A DNA stretch of 64,000 nt. Origin: Galerina marginata. Taxonomy: Eukaryota; Basidiomycota; Agaricomycetes; Agaricales; Galerinaceae. The stretch is taken from assembly GCA_023014335.1 (NCBI GenBank), contig JAECYW010000004.1:3720001-3784000 (forward strand), in the 5' to 3' direction. The position numbers were made by a program, and so were the translations under genes. Positions 20,792-34,100 of the stretch are shown one piece after another (position 1 is the stretch's first letter; every line of letters starts with the position of its first letter). The notes below the pieces were generated by a model that saw nothing but the letters and a program-made list of their open reading frames with translations, was not told where the DNA came from and did not search any database.

Positions 20792-22057
20792 TCAGGCAGT
20801 TTCGTGGGGATGGGCGACCAACTTCAGCCTGGACACCTGATCCGCTTCCATCCTCGCCAAACCATCTGGGATACCTGCGAGGCCATTGGGTAAAACCTCG
20901 ACTCTGTTGGGCTGGAAAGAAATAAGCTTTCAGCCTTGAGCAAGCCAAAAGCCTATCAAACATTATTACCTTAATGCTGCCATTCTCGAGATATGTGGAA
21001 ATTCTGTTCTGATAGATGTCATCTATTATTTCGAGATTCTGAGGTAGCGTCGATATCGCTATGGCGCGGATCAAAGTCTTGTTATCAGGGTTATTGGACG
21101 TTGGTGCAAGGTCGACTACCATTTCACCCCCAGGTGCGAGGATGTGAAGGCCTTGTTGTTGGGTAACCTCGAGAGAAACGCTATCGTAGATGTATTTGAT
21201 GAGGCTGATGTCGACGATCTTGCTGATTTCCTTTGCAAGAGAAGCGGGCTCGAGATTGCGGTCTAACACATGTGTCGCCCCGAGGGACTTGAGGGCATCG
21301 GTGTGCGAGAGTGATGCAGTGGTGAATATGGGCGAGAATCCCGACAGCTTGACGAGCTGAATGGCTAGTTTGTCGCATGGGGTGAGCAAGGCGTATCTTG
21401 GCTATGAAATAAATGGTTAACGCACCCATCTGTCCCACAGAACTCGAGCCACCAAGAACAACAAAAGGTGTTCCAGCATAGTTACCTTCCTTAGATCCAG
21501 GAGGAGCAAGGTTCAACCCGTACGGTTTCTTGTTGTAAAGCCCAACATAAGCTGTGGTGAACCCCAATGGTACGGTAGCCGCGTCGTCATACGACACATT
21601 AGAAGGGATCTACAGGGGGTATTTAATGAAGAAGTTTATAAATGAAAAAATTGCTGTTCACCTTTGCCGTTACACCTGCCGGCGAGATCTGGTACTGCTG
21701 GAAGCCACCCCCAGTAACCTCCCACCGGTCTTGAACAAGTCTAGATAACTATGGTTCAATTGGTAGGACCGAATGTCATATATCCAGGACTCACACTCGA
21801 TCGCCCTTCTTGAAATTCGTTACTCCCTCGCCGATATCCTCAACATCTCCCGCGATATCTATACCAAGAATGAGGGGTAACTGTGTGAACTGGCCTACTT
21901 CCGTTCGTTTCTGTATCTTCCAATCCACTGGGTTCAGTGCCGTCGCTTGTACCTTGATCAGTAGTTCTCCAGCTTGAGGCTTGGGAACTGGTATCTCTGC
22001 AACAACGAAAGGTCCAAGCAACTCTTGTACGGCAAGGGCTTTCTGCGTGGAGGGCAT
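20792..22057 (-). CDS. Medium-chain reductase MDR-B
   Basis: Close paralogue of MDR-A with the same five exons. Exon 1 (22057 to ~21791) starts MPSTQKALAVQELLGPFVV and ends KKGDRV. Exon 3 encodes YDDAATVPLGFTTAYVG and VVLGGSSSVGQM. Exon 4 has IQLVKLSGFSPIF. The last exon ends LKLVAHPHETA before TGA at 20792-20794. Joining GATGG|GTGCGT to TAG|CCATTC gives SVGQMAIQLVKL, so the intron near 21365-21430 is intact. Zinc ligands are missing, as in the other copies. Expected activity is NAD(P)H-dependent reduction of an enoyl, enone or quinone substrate in the cytosol. The natural substrate cannot be read from sequence. Confidence 0.85.
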
Positions 22058-22721
22058 GGAAAGAAAGGGGTGTTGACAATCTGGAGGGAACGATGCAAAT
22101 AGTATTTATGTGAAATCTATCACCGTATCACCAACCACGAAATGCCAAACACCACGAATATGTAGTGCCGGAACAGAGGCGTCATTCTCACTAATCATGA
22201 CGAAAGAGATTAGAATCCAAGCTCTCAGCTCTGTCAAACGAGCTTCTAAGTTCCATGAAAAGCTGTGAAGCGTGGGTTCTGGAGAGATGCTGACGAATGT
22301 TATCCAAAGTACGCCCTGGAAGCTTTAGTCATCTTGAACCACAACATTCGCAGCCTGGGCAGATATTGATGATGAGAGATGGACAGATGTGAAAGAGAGG
22401 CCAAATATATGTGGAGCAGGAGGTTTGGTTCACGATTCCAGTGTGTCAATCCTAAACACGACCACACAACGCGAACGCGTCTTTGAGCCTGAGTCACGGC
22501 AAGCTCACAGCCGCTGGTCATTAAGATGGTAACCTGAATCCTCAGTCCTGCTGGTGGCCAAAAGAGCGATGGCCTGAAACCTATTCGGACATTGAGCATG
22601 TTGTCAATGCGAACCATATTACGAGCAATAAAATTTTCCATGTCGAGAGAACTCCACAGACGGGAGCAGATAGAAGATCGTTTCAAGTCACTAGTCACTC
22701 GGGTAGTACACAATGCAGTAT

Positions 22722-23992
22722 TCAATTTTCTTGCGGGTGTGCAACCAGTTTGAGCGCCGACACCTTGTTAGCCTCCATCCTCGCTAGGCCGTCTGGAATG
22801 CCAGCCAAACCATTCGGCAAAACTTCGACGTTGTTGGTCTAGTAGAACGAGATGAGTCGAGACATCTAGGCTCTGACATTGGGATGGAACTCACTTTGAT
22901 GATCCCTTTTTCCAAGAATTCAGTTATTTTGTCGTGATAGAGCGTTTTGAGGAGTTCGGTATTGTGTGGAAGGCTTGCAACACCAACAATGTAATTGACC
23001 ATCTTATCTTCAGGTACTTTCACCGAAGCCGCACCGACGAGTACCATTTTGCCACCGGATGAGAGAATATCTACACCGACTTGTTGAGTGCTCTCAGAAG
23101 CGACGGTGTCGAAGATTAACTTGATCGGTTTTCCCTCGGTTAACTTGTTGACCTCTGCAACAAGAGACTCTGCGGGGAGATTGCGATCAAGGATGTGTGT
23201 CGCCCCAAGGGGTTTTAGGACATCCGCGTGTTTGCCTGACGCAGTGGTTAATATAGGTGAAAAGCCCGAGAATTTCGCAAATTGGAGGACTATGTACAAG
23301 GTCAATGAACACGAAGTTAAGGAACGATAAATGATGGTCAACGCACCTAACTGTCCGACAGTACTAGCACCTCCGAAGACAAGGATAGGATTTCCGGCGT
23401 ATTGACCTTGAGTCGCTTCGGAGATAGGAGGAGCGATCCCGAGTCCATGCGGACTCGCATTGTACATTCCAACATAGGCAGCGCTGAGAGCGACTGGCAG
23501 AGTGGAAATTTGATCGTAAGAGAACCCAGGGGGGATCTACAACACGAGAAGATCACGACAGTGAAAGCAAGCCAGACGATGCCCACAACGCACCCTGGCC
23601 ACGAAAGCCGCCGCAGAGAGCGTATATTGCTGGAAGCTAGCCCGATCGTTTTTGAATTGCCCCTGACAGAAACTATCTAAAGATATCAGCGATCGCCATC
23701 GAAGGAATCGATACCGATAGACTCACACTCGATCTCCTTTTTTAAATTCCTTTACTTCCTCGCCGACTTCTTCGATGTCTCCAGCGACAGCCGTTCCAAG
23801 AATGGCTGGGAAGTCCTTCAAGAAACCTGCGTATTTCGGTGCCTTCCATATCTTCCAGTCTACGGGGTTCAACGATGTTGCTTGGATTTTGATTAGGACA
23901 TCCCCAGGGCCAGGTTTGTGAACTGCGGTTTCTCTGATAACGAGATCACCGGCCTTCTTTTCGAGGAAGAGAGCTTTCTGGGTCGAGGGCAT
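22722..23992 (-). CDS. Medium-chain reductase MDR-C
   Basis: Exon 1 (23992 to ~23723) encodes MPSTQKALFLEKKAGDLVIR, SLNPVDWKIWKAPKYAG, LGTAVAGDIEEVGEEV and KKGDRV. Exon 3 contains YDQISTLPVALSAAYVGMYN and LVFGGASTVGQL. Exon 4 reads LQFAKFSGFSPILTTASGKH and VDILSSGGKMVLVGAASVKV. The last exon ends VSALKLVAHPQEN before TGA at 22722-22724. It belongs with MDR-D/E/F rather than A/B, judging by the EATQGQYAG and KVPEDK signatures. A TATA-like CTATAAATAAG (about 24060) lies upstream. Zinc-independent reductase; substrate unknown. Confidence 0.85.
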
Positions 23993-24356
23993 AGCTGAAG
24001 TCGGTGGGGGAAATTAGGTTTATCGATAACTATGTTCCAGTCATGGGCGCCGCACTGAGACTATAAATAAGTAGCAGCAATGACGTAGCTCTCTGAAGAA
24101 ATCGTTCTTTCAATATTTGGTGATAAATGAATCCGTCTCAGAAAAGACTTACGAAGATGGATGACCATCGGCGGACTGTGGAAGGGCAATGTTGATTAGG
24201 TGGTGGAAATCATCACCCCATCGGGAGAATTTCGGCCAACACCTATGCTGACTTTCGACATTAAAAATCACCATTTGGAATATCTTTCCGATCATAAAAG
24301 GCAAGCTTCTTTTATTCGCCATAGCAAAATACAATTTGAACAGCTTCGCATCAAAA

Positions 24357-25623
24357 TCAAACAGTGTCTTGAGGATGAACGACAAGCTTCAGTCCAGAGA
24401 CCTCGCCCTTCTCCAGGCTAACCAAACCATCGGGTATACCACGAAGGCCTCCCGGTAGAACTTTCACATTGTTCGGCTGGAAAGAACACGCCGTGGTAAA
24501 TATTGGAACTGCAAGAAGAAGATGAAGCTCACTTTAATGATTCCTTTTTCCAACCACCCATACATCTTATCGTGATAAAGGGTTTCGAGAAGCTCGACGT
24601 TGTGGGGGAGCCTCAAGATGCCAAGAGCCGCCAATTTGGTCTTGTCTTCAGGAACCTTTACGTCTTGCGGGTAGACAACAGCCAATTGGCCACCAGGAGC
24701 GAGGATATCCAGGGCCACTTTTTGTGTGGTCTCCGAGGAAATGGAATCACAAATGTACTTGATGGACTTGTTCCCGGTAACTTTGTCGATCTCAGCTTTA
24801 AGTTGCGCAGCAGGAAGATCACGATCAACCACATAGGTCGCTCCCAGGGATTTCAAGAAATCGCTTTGTTTAGTCGATGAGGTGGTGATAATAGGTGAAA
24901 AGCCTGAAAGTTTTGCGAGTTGCAAGACTAAAGATATGATAAATTAACTCAGATTAACCTCCAGAGTTGAAATTGAACATAAAGCAACATACCCAACTGG
25001 CCTACGGAACTCGAGCCACCAATAACGACGAAAGGGGTTCCGGCATATTTTCCCTGAGCGTCCTCGGAAAATGGAGGAGCGATTCCCAGTCCGTGTGGAT
25101 TGTGGTTGTATAATGCGACGAAAGCCACACTGAGGGCGACCGGCAGAGCTGCAGCTCCGTCGTATGAAATATTCGGAGGGATCTAAACGAGAGTTATTGA
25201 AAACCGAGTTTTGGAGAGGATGCTATAAACCTACCCTTGCCAAGGTGGAAGCCAGGGCCAGAGTATATTGTTGAAAGCTAGCCTTGTCATTTTCGAACTG
25301 CCCTTGGCAATAACTATGCAGAGAATGTCAGTGTAACAGAAGAGAGATGAGACGCCTGGAATGTACACTTTGTCTCCTTTTTTGAATTCTGTGACTCCTT
25401 CACCAAGTTCTACGACATCTCCAGCAACGTCGGTTCCAAGGATGATTGGGTAATTTTCCACAAACACGCCCAGTTTCTGTATCTTCCAATCCACAGGGTT
25501 CAACGACGTTGCCTTGATTTTGATAAGGACTTCTCCTGGACCAGGCTTGTAGATTTCGGTCTCTTTGAGAACAGTGTTTCCCAACCTCTTCTCAAGGAAG
25601 AGGGCTTTCTGACTGGAGGGCAT
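24357..25623 (-). CDS. Medium-chain reductase MDR-D
   Basis: Exon 1 (25623 to ~25370) encodes MPSSQKALFLEKRLGNTVLK, SLNPVDWKIQKLG and LGTDVAGDVVELGEGV. The dinucleotide-fold exon reads LQLAKLSGFSPIITTSSTKQ, GATYVVDRDLPAAQLKAEID and LDILAPGGQLAVV. The last exon ends KGEVSGLKLVVHPQDTV with TGA at 24357-24359. Head-to-tail spacing to MDR-C is about 360 bp. It is the last member of the first MDR cluster before the ABC transporter. Enzyme class by family; substrate unknown. Confidence 0.85.
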
Positions 25624-26318
25624 CGTGTGAGCTGAAACAGAGAGAGATGCAAGAAAGGTGTCTTACCTTCCGTTTATGTAGTCGATCGCGGAGAAACACG
25701 GCTCTGGGGACCAATAATATTCGAAGAAATTAGTAAGGATGGGTAAAGATGTAGGCACGCGAACTCACCGGCATCGAGGACTATTGCGGTATGTTCATTT
25801 GACCCATGTTTTGATCCATGTCTTCGGAGGACTCGTATTCAGCGCTGACTGAGGTCCACCATTCAATACACGGGAATTCGCGAAAGTGTGTCAGACCAGA
25901 CTTTGTGTGATCATTCAGCTCGTCCAAGTTCAGCTGCGAGGATGAAAGCATGGCCATGACAAATTTTCCAATATCCCTCGGCGGTTGTGAGGTAAATGCA
26001 ACTGAACTTGATGATAAGGTTGTTGGTTAAGAAAGGGAGCGCTCGCTTGCCCTTGACTAATTGATACATTCAAGTTTCAAACCCCGCAACCGTCGCGACC
26101 ACCTCTCGCAAGTCGCTAATAATCATGGGAATCCTGCTCTTCCTAAGCGAAATTGTGCATCTCACGTTGAATATGCTGGTGTAGATGAGGTAATAGCGTA
26201 TTGCGGTACAAGAGAAGTGTTATACAAATGCCTCTCGAAACTCGTGTATATAATCCTACTGGTATGATATTCTACAATTTCCCTCAACCGTGGCAGGCTG
26301 GGGGTGGTCTGGCGCCAA
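25624..26318. other. Spacer between MDR-D and the ABC transporter
   Basis: About 700 bp containing the MDR-D promoter and the 3' region of the ABC transporter. The only ORF of note (26061-26267, +) shows no domain. No gene called. Confidence 0.5.
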
Positions 26319-29300
26319 CTACCGCCTCTCTTTCACGAAATAATGCAGTGTGATGTAGCTTGCCGTTGTGAATACGACGAAGAAGATGCCTAGGAGAGAT
26401 ATGTTTGGCCACCAGAACGACTGAGGATTGCACGTATCAGACCTGGCAAGACAAAGGAATCAAACTGAGATGGCGTACCTGAGATCGTAAGCCGAAGACA
26501 GACAGAATCGTAGCAGCTGGAACGTCAAGTTCGACCCCGTACTGTTGGAAAGAAATTCTGTAAGTCATTGCCACCTAATGATCTATTTACAAACGAACCT
26601 TGACTTCTTTGAGCTGCAGGTACCTGAGTTCGTTGACAGCAAGGGCTTCAAACGCAGCATGGAAGAATGAGACCGTATGTAACCAGCGGAAAGCCGGCGT
26701 AACACTTTCTCGGTTAATCAACAAACCAGTGAATAGAAGGCTGTACAAATTAAAATTAGCACGCCGCGAATCGTCTTAGGCAAAATAATACGCACTTGAA
26801 CAACATGATAAGGGTGCCGACCAAGCTCGCTACACTGACACTCGCAAATGCAATCGATAGTAACAACACCACACTGGCCGTTGTCAAGTTGAACAGAACT
26901 AAGGTCAGCATGAACTTCCAGAAGCCGGCTACAGTGGGCACGAGTCCAACGAGCCCATATACGATACCGCCAAACATAAGCGGCGGGACGAGGCGAAGTG
27001 GGAGGATGTCGAAGAGGATCTATGGATCAAGAGTGAGATACTTGTACGGCGACCAATGAGATAGATACGAACCTTTGAAGCAAAGTATGTAAAAGAGGAG
27101 TAATATCCGTTTGCCCTGAAATAAGTGGGATGAGAACGTTATCGAAGGAAAAAGAATGAGGTGGCAAACCTTTCTCTCATGAATAAAATACGTTCATTGG
27201 CAAACAGCCCAAGACTGGATAAACACGAGAAACCGAAAAGTGCCAAAGAGAAGAAGAAAATTCCTGTTCAGAGATTGATGAGGAGCAGGATTCGGAAAGG
27301 CAGACGTGGACGTACCAAGCCGGTTTTGGAAACCCGAAATATCGTTCCTGTACGGCAAGAATGTCAGCACACAACCATCGCGGGGGGTATGCTTAAGACA
27401 CATACGTAACATTGTGGTAGAATAATCCACAAACAACTGTGATAAAACAACGTCAACCTCCAGACCAACGAGTCAAAGAAAGACAACACGCACCAGCCAG
27501 CGCGATAGCAGAAGAATAATGCGCCGTCAGCAACGCAGGGTCGCGATAAAGATTCTTGAAAGCCCTGCCACTCAAAATCCTAAACTGGGTTCCCCAGCTC
27601 GCCCTCTTCCTGCCTCTCAACATGGAGGTCTCAAGCACCACATCGGGCAGCTCATTGCTCACGCCATTCACACCACCATTGGCATTAGCAGCCCCGTTAT
27701 CCGATCGGAGGACCTCACTCCTCAGCTGCTCGCCCTCCGTTTTGATCTGAGCAGCAATAGTGCTCGACGCATAGGCCTCTATGAGGCTGTTCAGAGCGGG
27801 AGGGACGGGCATGTCCTGCAGCTGGTTCTTGTTGGCTACGAGGTTGACGACGCCGTTGTCCAGCACCGCTTTGAAGATTTGGGATGTCTTCCGCTTGAGG
27901 TAGTTGCCGGACGTCGATGAACCGGATCCTGATGAGCCTGTGGGTAGGAGCTCTGTCTCGTCATCGGGGTTGTTGGATAGGAGTGAGCGGACGGATAGAG
28001 GAACACTGTGTGGGACAAGAGGGAGTCCGCGTTCTGCGTCTCCGAGATTAGTGGTGTCGATTTCTGAAGGTGACGATAGGTCTGCCGGATCTGCGGGCGT
28101 TGATGGGTCAGAGTTCCGAGAATCCGTGCTTGCGTGCATGGTGAGGTCAACTGCAGAGTTATGTGTCAATCAACATGTAGTTAAAAGATGAAAGGTAAGA
28201 ACTGACTCAAGAAATCCGCGATATTGAACCCGGGAGGACAAGGGTGCCCTATCGAAGTAAAGTAGTCGTGGCATTTGGCAAAGTTGCCCGAGTACACCAG
28301 TTTCCCAGCAGCCAAGACAAGAAGCTGATCAAAAAGAGCAACAATGTTGCTGCGTGGTTGATGAATTGTGAACACCACTGTTCGGTTGTAATTACGAGCG
28401 AGAGAAACCAAGCTTTCGACGACGTTAAAGGCATTGTAGGCGTCGAGGCCACTTGTAGGCTCATCCAGGAACAGAATTGAAGGAGAGGTGACAAGCTCGC
28501 AGGCTATCGAAACTCTGCGTTTCTCACCGCCTGAGATGGATCTTTGACCTAATAAAATTAAGTTTATGTCAGCATACCCAACAACTCAGACAAGATGAAA
28601 ATATTTAGACGCACCGCTCTTTCCAATCCTCATATCCTTGATACCTAAAATGCCCAGCTCATTCATGGTCTCCAGCGTCCTGAACTTTTTGGCCTCGTTG
28701 CTCATCTCCCTAGGCAGTCTCAACAATGCACTATACAAAATCGTCTCATACACCGTCAATGTGCTCATAAGCGTGTCTTCCTGGTCGACGAAGCCAATGA
28801 CCTTCTTGAACTCCGCATCGCTAACCTCTCGTCCGTTTACAAGCGTGGTCCCATGCACCGCACCACGCTTGCGCTTACGAGCGAGGATATCGAGGAATGT
28901 CGACTTTCCTGCCCCGGAGGCGCCCATGATAGCCATGACTTGGCCCGGCTTGACGCATCCCGAGATGTTGTCCAAGATCGTGCGGTTTCCAAGGTTGTAG
29001 GTGATGCCGGAGAAGTAGAGCGAGGCGGGTACGTGGTCCGTCATAAGCTTCGCAGCCTCGTTCTCTGGAAGTCGAATCTGCCCAAAGTCGCCTCCCTTGT
29101 GCGCACGGCCGGAGTACCATAGGACTTTAGAAACCAAGTAAGACCAATGGAGTTTGTTTGGCTGGGGGGTACGTACTTAGGAACGCCAAAAGAACGAACA
29201 GAAGGGCACCGGCCACGCTCAGTGCTACCCATAACGTGTTGTCCGGTTTTGGAGGCGGCTGCGAACGATGTTATTCGAATCTCCAACAGGGCGATAAGGT

Positions 29301-30582
29301 GCTTACAACGTAACCTGGGACTTGCGAGTAGTGAAGACACTCGCCACCTTCACATTGAAGTGTAATGTACGGGTCGCCGAACATTTGGTCAATCAAGTCG
29401 TTCATCGCCTCCTCCTCGAACTTGCATCCCGCCTTACTCTTGCAAGTAAACGTCGCAGGGCCTTTGATTTCGTCCGTCAAAAAGTCCGAAATATCTGCAC
29501 ATAGCACGCGTGTCAGCGTCACATGCACTTTTTCTCCACACACAGCAAATACCTACCAACGCTTCCGTTCTCTCCGCAGATAAACCTCCCTGGCACACAC
29601 TGGCACTTGATCTTTTCGCACTGATATATCGTCGTGTTCGAGGTGTATCCTATCGTTGTTGTAGTCTCACATCCGTCCAAGGCACAATAAAAGGATTCCA
29701 CTTGAGCTGTCCAGAATTGGAAAGCGCAAGTGTGGTCGAGAGCATCACAGCTGAAAGTAACTTGAGGTGGCCGATCGGGCAGCATGTCCAGAATCTTGCG
29801 GTCTAATACGATGATAAGTGGATGACCAGATGGAAATTCAGAAAAACGCACTGGTAACGTCGCACATTTGGTGGTTGTTAAACACCGTTTCGCCGCCTTT
29901 GTAACAAGTCATATTTCCGACCTCGTCATCTCCATTTACGGTCCCTCCGGCTAAAGGAAACCCAATGCAAGAGTTGTCGTTCTCGCAAACTAGACGGGCA
30001 TCAACCAAGGCAAGGATCCAAACCAAAATGTGTCACTCACCATTGCAGTTGATACCTCCCCAACCATCTTTACATTTGCACTCGGTGCCATCTTCGCGAG
30101 GTCGACGGTGCTCGCCGTCTGCCAGCGAATCGCATTCTGTTCTGACTTCAAAACCAAAGTACGGGCACGGAGAAAAGTAAAGTGCTTACGAGGTTGCAAA
30201 CAATCGATTCCTGCCCACCCAGCTGGGCATTTGCACTGTCCGTCGTATTTGTCGCATTCCGCGAACTGTCCACAAGTGAAGACCGGCAACATGCAGTTGA
30301 AACACGGCGGGCATTTCTCTACATCCTTCTTATTAAACCGAGTTCCTTCGAGTCTTGGACGACTTGCCTGGAGGTATCATGTCTGCAAGAGCATTGTAAT
30401 TCTTGATACCAGCGTTAATACCCGCGGATATTTTTGTAATAGTTGCAGCTTACAGTTGGCACATAACTGTGATTAGCCGGTGACCTGTTGCCTGCTGCTA
30501 CAGAAGCTGGATATATAATGAAAGCCAGAAGAGATACTGGCAATACTCGCAGAGCTATTGAGCCCCAAGGATGGTAGCCCAT
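26319..30582 (-). CDS. ADP1: Adp1-like ABCG-type ABC transporter
   Basis: Many-exon gene. It starts at 30582 with a signal peptide ([20 protein letters not shown]), followed by a long cysteine-rich lumenal/extracellular part with EGF-like modules ([18 protein letters not shown] and further C-rich exons to ~29300) and a TM segment ([17 protein letters not shown]). The nucleotide-binding domain follows: Walker [10 protein letters not shown] (~28910), signature ISGGEKRR (~28525), Walker [13 protein letters not shown] (~28470) and H-loop [12 protein letters not shown] serine-rich linker covers about 27600-28150. The C-terminal six-helix domain lies in exons from ~27550 down to the stop at 26319-26321 (ends HYFVKERR). 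The signal, EGF-like, NBD, TMD order is typical of fungal Adp1. The substrate is not established. It is divergent from ALG12. Confidence 0.9.
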
Positions 30583-30751
30583 GGCTGCGGAGGAAGATCG
30601 AGGTCAAGGTTCAAGGTCGAGCAGCGGATCGGTGACGCCAAAGCTGCCGGCGCGCTTCAAGCAAAACAAGAACATACAAAGTCTGCAATGGTTTCCTCGC
30701 CTCGTCCTCTGAGCACGTTCGTTAATTCTTATACCCCCGCAAGTGCCCGCT
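30583..30751. promoter_or_regulatory. Shared divergent promoter of ADP1-like gene and ALG12
   Basis: Only 169 bp separate the two start codons (30582 on -, 30752 on +), so both promoters must lie here or overlap the genes. No clear TATA box was seen. Confidence 0.6.
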
Positions 30752-32730
30752 ATGAGCTCGGCATTGGATGCTCTTATATTTGCTACAGGCTTTGCGCATG
30801 TCATTCTAGCGCCATATTCAAAAGTAGAAGAAAGTTTCAACCTACACGCCACCCACGATGTTCTCATGTTCGGTGTCGGAATCGACAACCTCCACAATGT
30901 GCGCTATCGCGAACGATGAACATGAATAACCGAAACTCACGGTTTAAATGAACAAAGTACGACCACTTCACCTTCCCTGGTGCAGTGCCCCGAACATTCA
31001 TTGGGAGTGTACTCCTTGCCTGGCTTACAACCCCCGTCATTCGACTGGCTGCAAGGGCGGGATTCTTGTCGACAAAATTCGACATGCAGATCCTGGGTAT
31101 GTAAATTTTGTATTGCTGGTATCTCTCTTTTGACTTTCCATACAGCCCGCTTGGTCCTGGCAAGCTTAAACGCCTGGATGCTCTGCCTTGTCAGAAGAGG
31201 AGTAACACAACGTTTTGGACGCGTCACAGGCCTCTTTTTCTCGCTTTTGACGTGCAGCCAGTTCCATTTCCCTTTCTGGATGGGCAGGACCATCCCTAAC
31301 ATGTTCGCGACTATTCCTGGTGAGTAAATTTTCCACAAATTCCCGTCAAAAGCTAATTTATGAGCTTTGCAGTCAATTTTGCCACCTATCTTCTCGTGGA
31401 TCGGGCCCCCAACGCTACCAAACCTTCCCAGACCAGTCTAGTTTCGGCCATTTCTTTACTCACCTTCACTGCCGTCGTTTTTCGGGCAGAGGTTGCCTTA
31501 CTGCTCGGCCCGTTCGCTCTTCAACTGCTGTACTTGGGGCAGATACCTTTCCTTAAGTTAGTCAAAGTAGGAATGCTTTCGGGGCTCATTTCTCTCGGTA
31601 AAGTTTTTTCTCTCATCAGATTGGCTCACTTACTGATTTATTGGATTTTAGGATTGACTGTCATCGTCGATTCTTTCTTCTGGGATAACTATCCTTTATG
31701 GCCAGAATTTTCGGGGATATATTTCAACGTTGTTCAAGGAAAGAGCTCGGAGTGGGGTGTAAGCCGCCGTCTCTCTCTTTCTGTCATCCACAGTTGATCT
31801 TATCTACACAAGACTTCGCCACCTTTGACTTATGTTACATCGTATCTGCCAAAGCTTCTCCTGGGGTCCGTTCCGCTATCCATGATAGGAGTGACTGTGG
31901 ACCAACGTATAAGGTCGCTCTTGCTACCAACGTTGGGGTTCATTGGCCTCATCAGCAGCCTCGGACACAAAGAATGGCGATTCATAATCTACGTCGTCCC
32001 AATTTTCAACATCGCAGCTGCTAGAGGAGCCAGATGGATGTAAGTTTGCCGTGTTCACATACTCGTGTCTTCGTTCTCAAGTAGGATTCGTTGCGTTTCT
32101 AGGGTCTCACGTCGGAAAAACAGCCTGCTCGGCCGTCTCTTCTTCCTCGCCACGGCAGCCCTCATCGCGGCTAACGTCGCCATTACTGTCCTACTCACAA
32201 AAGCCTCCATGGGTAATTACCCAGGAGGAGAAGCGCTCTTGGCTTTCCACCATTTATACCCACCGCTGAGCGTAACCCGTACGTCTTCCGTCTTCCTTCC
32301 ATATTCTAGAAAACTTCCCTCAGCTCATTTGATTTTTATAGAACCACCACATATCCACATATCCAACCTTGCGGCGCAAACCGGAGCCTCTCTCTTCCTT
32401 CACCTCAACTCAGCCCCATACTACACCATCCCGCCGTTCAATCAAAACCAAAACCAATGGATCTACAATAAAACCGAGAACTTAACACCTGCCGTACTGT
32501 CCTCCGCGTCGTCGCCATTTACCCACCTCATCTCGGAGACCCCTCCATCCACCGATTCCCACCTTGTCAAACACTGGCGGACGGCGAAGACGATTAAAGG
32601 CTTCGACCGATGGGCCGTCAATTGGGAGCTGCTCAAAGGGAGGAATAAGGCGGATCTGCTTCGGAGGTTTAGGGACGTTTTGCGCTTTGAGGAAAGCGAT
32701 AAACTTTGGATTCTGGAGAGGAAGGAGTAA
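30752..32730 (+). CDS. ALG12: ALG12, Dol-P-Man:Man7GlcNAc2-PP-Dol alpha-1,6-mannosyltransferase
   Basis: Adds the eighth mannose to the lipid-linked oligosaccharide in the ER lumen. Exon 1 (30752-30898) encodes the GT22-family signature APYSKVEESFNLHATHD. Exon 2 (from 30958) gives YDHFTFPGAVPRTFIGS, and later exons encode FWMGRTIPNM, FRAEVALLLGPF and the conserved GHKEWRFIIYVVP. Several hydrophobic helices fit the polytopic GT-C fold. The C-terminal part (about 32340-32730) covers the soluble tail and ends WILERKE, TAA at 32728-32730. At least seven exons with consistent phases. GPI mannosyltransferases share the family, but the PYSKVEESFNLHATHD and GHKEWRF combination fits ALG12 best. Confidence 0.9.
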
Positions 32731-33012
32731 CCCTCAGCCACTCTGCCCAGGGAATTTCTTCGATATGTAAAAGTAACATTTCAAAGTTGGTGATTATCAT
32801 TTCTCCTGTTAAATATTTGCTTGGAATAAGCAATTGAAATTGCAATGCATTTCGGGCTGAAACCACCATTTCAATTCCATTTATATGATAGCCTCGTGAC
32901 AAACTGTCAACCTCGCCTTGTGCGTACGGCGGTGTACGTCACATTGAAATCGTCTCTTTCTTTCTCTCCACTGCCAACATTACGGCGTCCTTCGATCGCC
33001 TTCTTCTTGCCT

Positions 33013-34100
33013 ATGCCATCAATAGGAATCTTTTCAACTTGGGTCCAAGTTGATGGGCTGGCTTTGCCTGAATACCAAGTAGAACATGAGCCCGACGGCA
33101 CCCAAGCAACATGTTGGATTGCTTCTGAATTAGGCAAAGTACGTTGACTGCTGCCCCCTCTTGTCCACCTGCATACCCACTTGTTTGACTTCGTTGAAAA
33201 CCAGGAATTCCAAGTGGGCTACCTAGATCCTGTCGGCGGTCTTACAACAGCTTCCAAGGTTTGGGTAGATGGCACGTTTTGCAGCGGCACAATATCGTAC
33301 GGAAGGCATTCCTCGAGATACAGAACATCAGTCATCGTGCACGAAGGCGCCCCAATATCTGCAACTGCGATAAGGCCATTCGTGTTTGCTTCGTGTCAGC
33401 TCCTAGGTAAGTTTCGTGTTGACTTGAGAGGGTTATTGATGACCATGCTCAACAGACGATGACAACCTGTTGATGAATTCTCCTGCTGTTGGCGAGATCA
33501 AGGTTGTGGTTGAAGAAATTGGGGTCCTTGACGCATCGAGAAATACAGTCGACGCTCGGAATCTTCCTCCATTGCACATACACGAACGGGCAAAGAAGGG
33601 CATTGTCCATGGTGTCCAGTAAGAGACTCAACTATGTCTGACCGTCCGCCTAGCTTATAGGGTCTGAGGAAGGTTAGGAAACGCGGTTCCAGTTCCACTT
33701 ACGGTTTCGAGGAAAACAAAAACCTTGAGAGTGGTCGCTACAGTAGTGTTTAAATATCGGCCATTAGGCGAGTTCTTAAATTTATGCTTTTCATGTCCTG
33801 ACTTCGAGTTTAATTGAAACAAGATGTTCTCATCGCCGATGGCATTATTCCCTCACCTAACCCACCGCCCCGGAAAGCTCTTGCCGCTGCCGAAGACGTC
33901 ATTGATCTGACCTTGGATGATGATGACGATGAAGAGCCCCGCCGGCCCAGCAGACAGGTCAATAATCAGGTCCTATTCTGTTGGCGCCAGATCTCACATG
34001 AATATTTTTCTAGAACCGTAACAATGTTAAGACAGAGATTAAACAGGAGAGATCTGTCGTATTCGACGATCCAATTTCAATCATTGATTTAACCCTCTAA
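33013..34100 (+). CDS. DUF7918-type protein, copy 3, with two SIM cores
   Basis: Exon 1 begins at 33013 (MPSIGIFSTWVQVDG) and ends IASELGK. Exon 2 is EFQVGYLDPVGG to PFVFASCQLL. Exon 3 opens DDDNLLMNSPAVGEI and ends HERAKKGIVHGVQ. A short exon carries LGNAVPVPL to VVFKYRPLG. The next has ADGIIPSPNPPPRK, then EDVIDLTLDDDDDEEP. The last exon has NVKTEIKQERS and ends IIDLTL, TAA at 34098-34100. The internal VIDLT followed by an acidic run is a textbook SUMO-interacting motif. VKTE and IKQE are two consecutive psi-K-x-E acceptor patterns. Here the terminal SIM core is followed by one extra leucine. Function unknown; the SUMO link is inferred. Confidence 0.75.

Noticed and set aside
27519..27920. 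Plus-strand ORFs inside the ABC transporter
   Set aside because: They mirror coding exons of the minus-strand transporter and show no domain.
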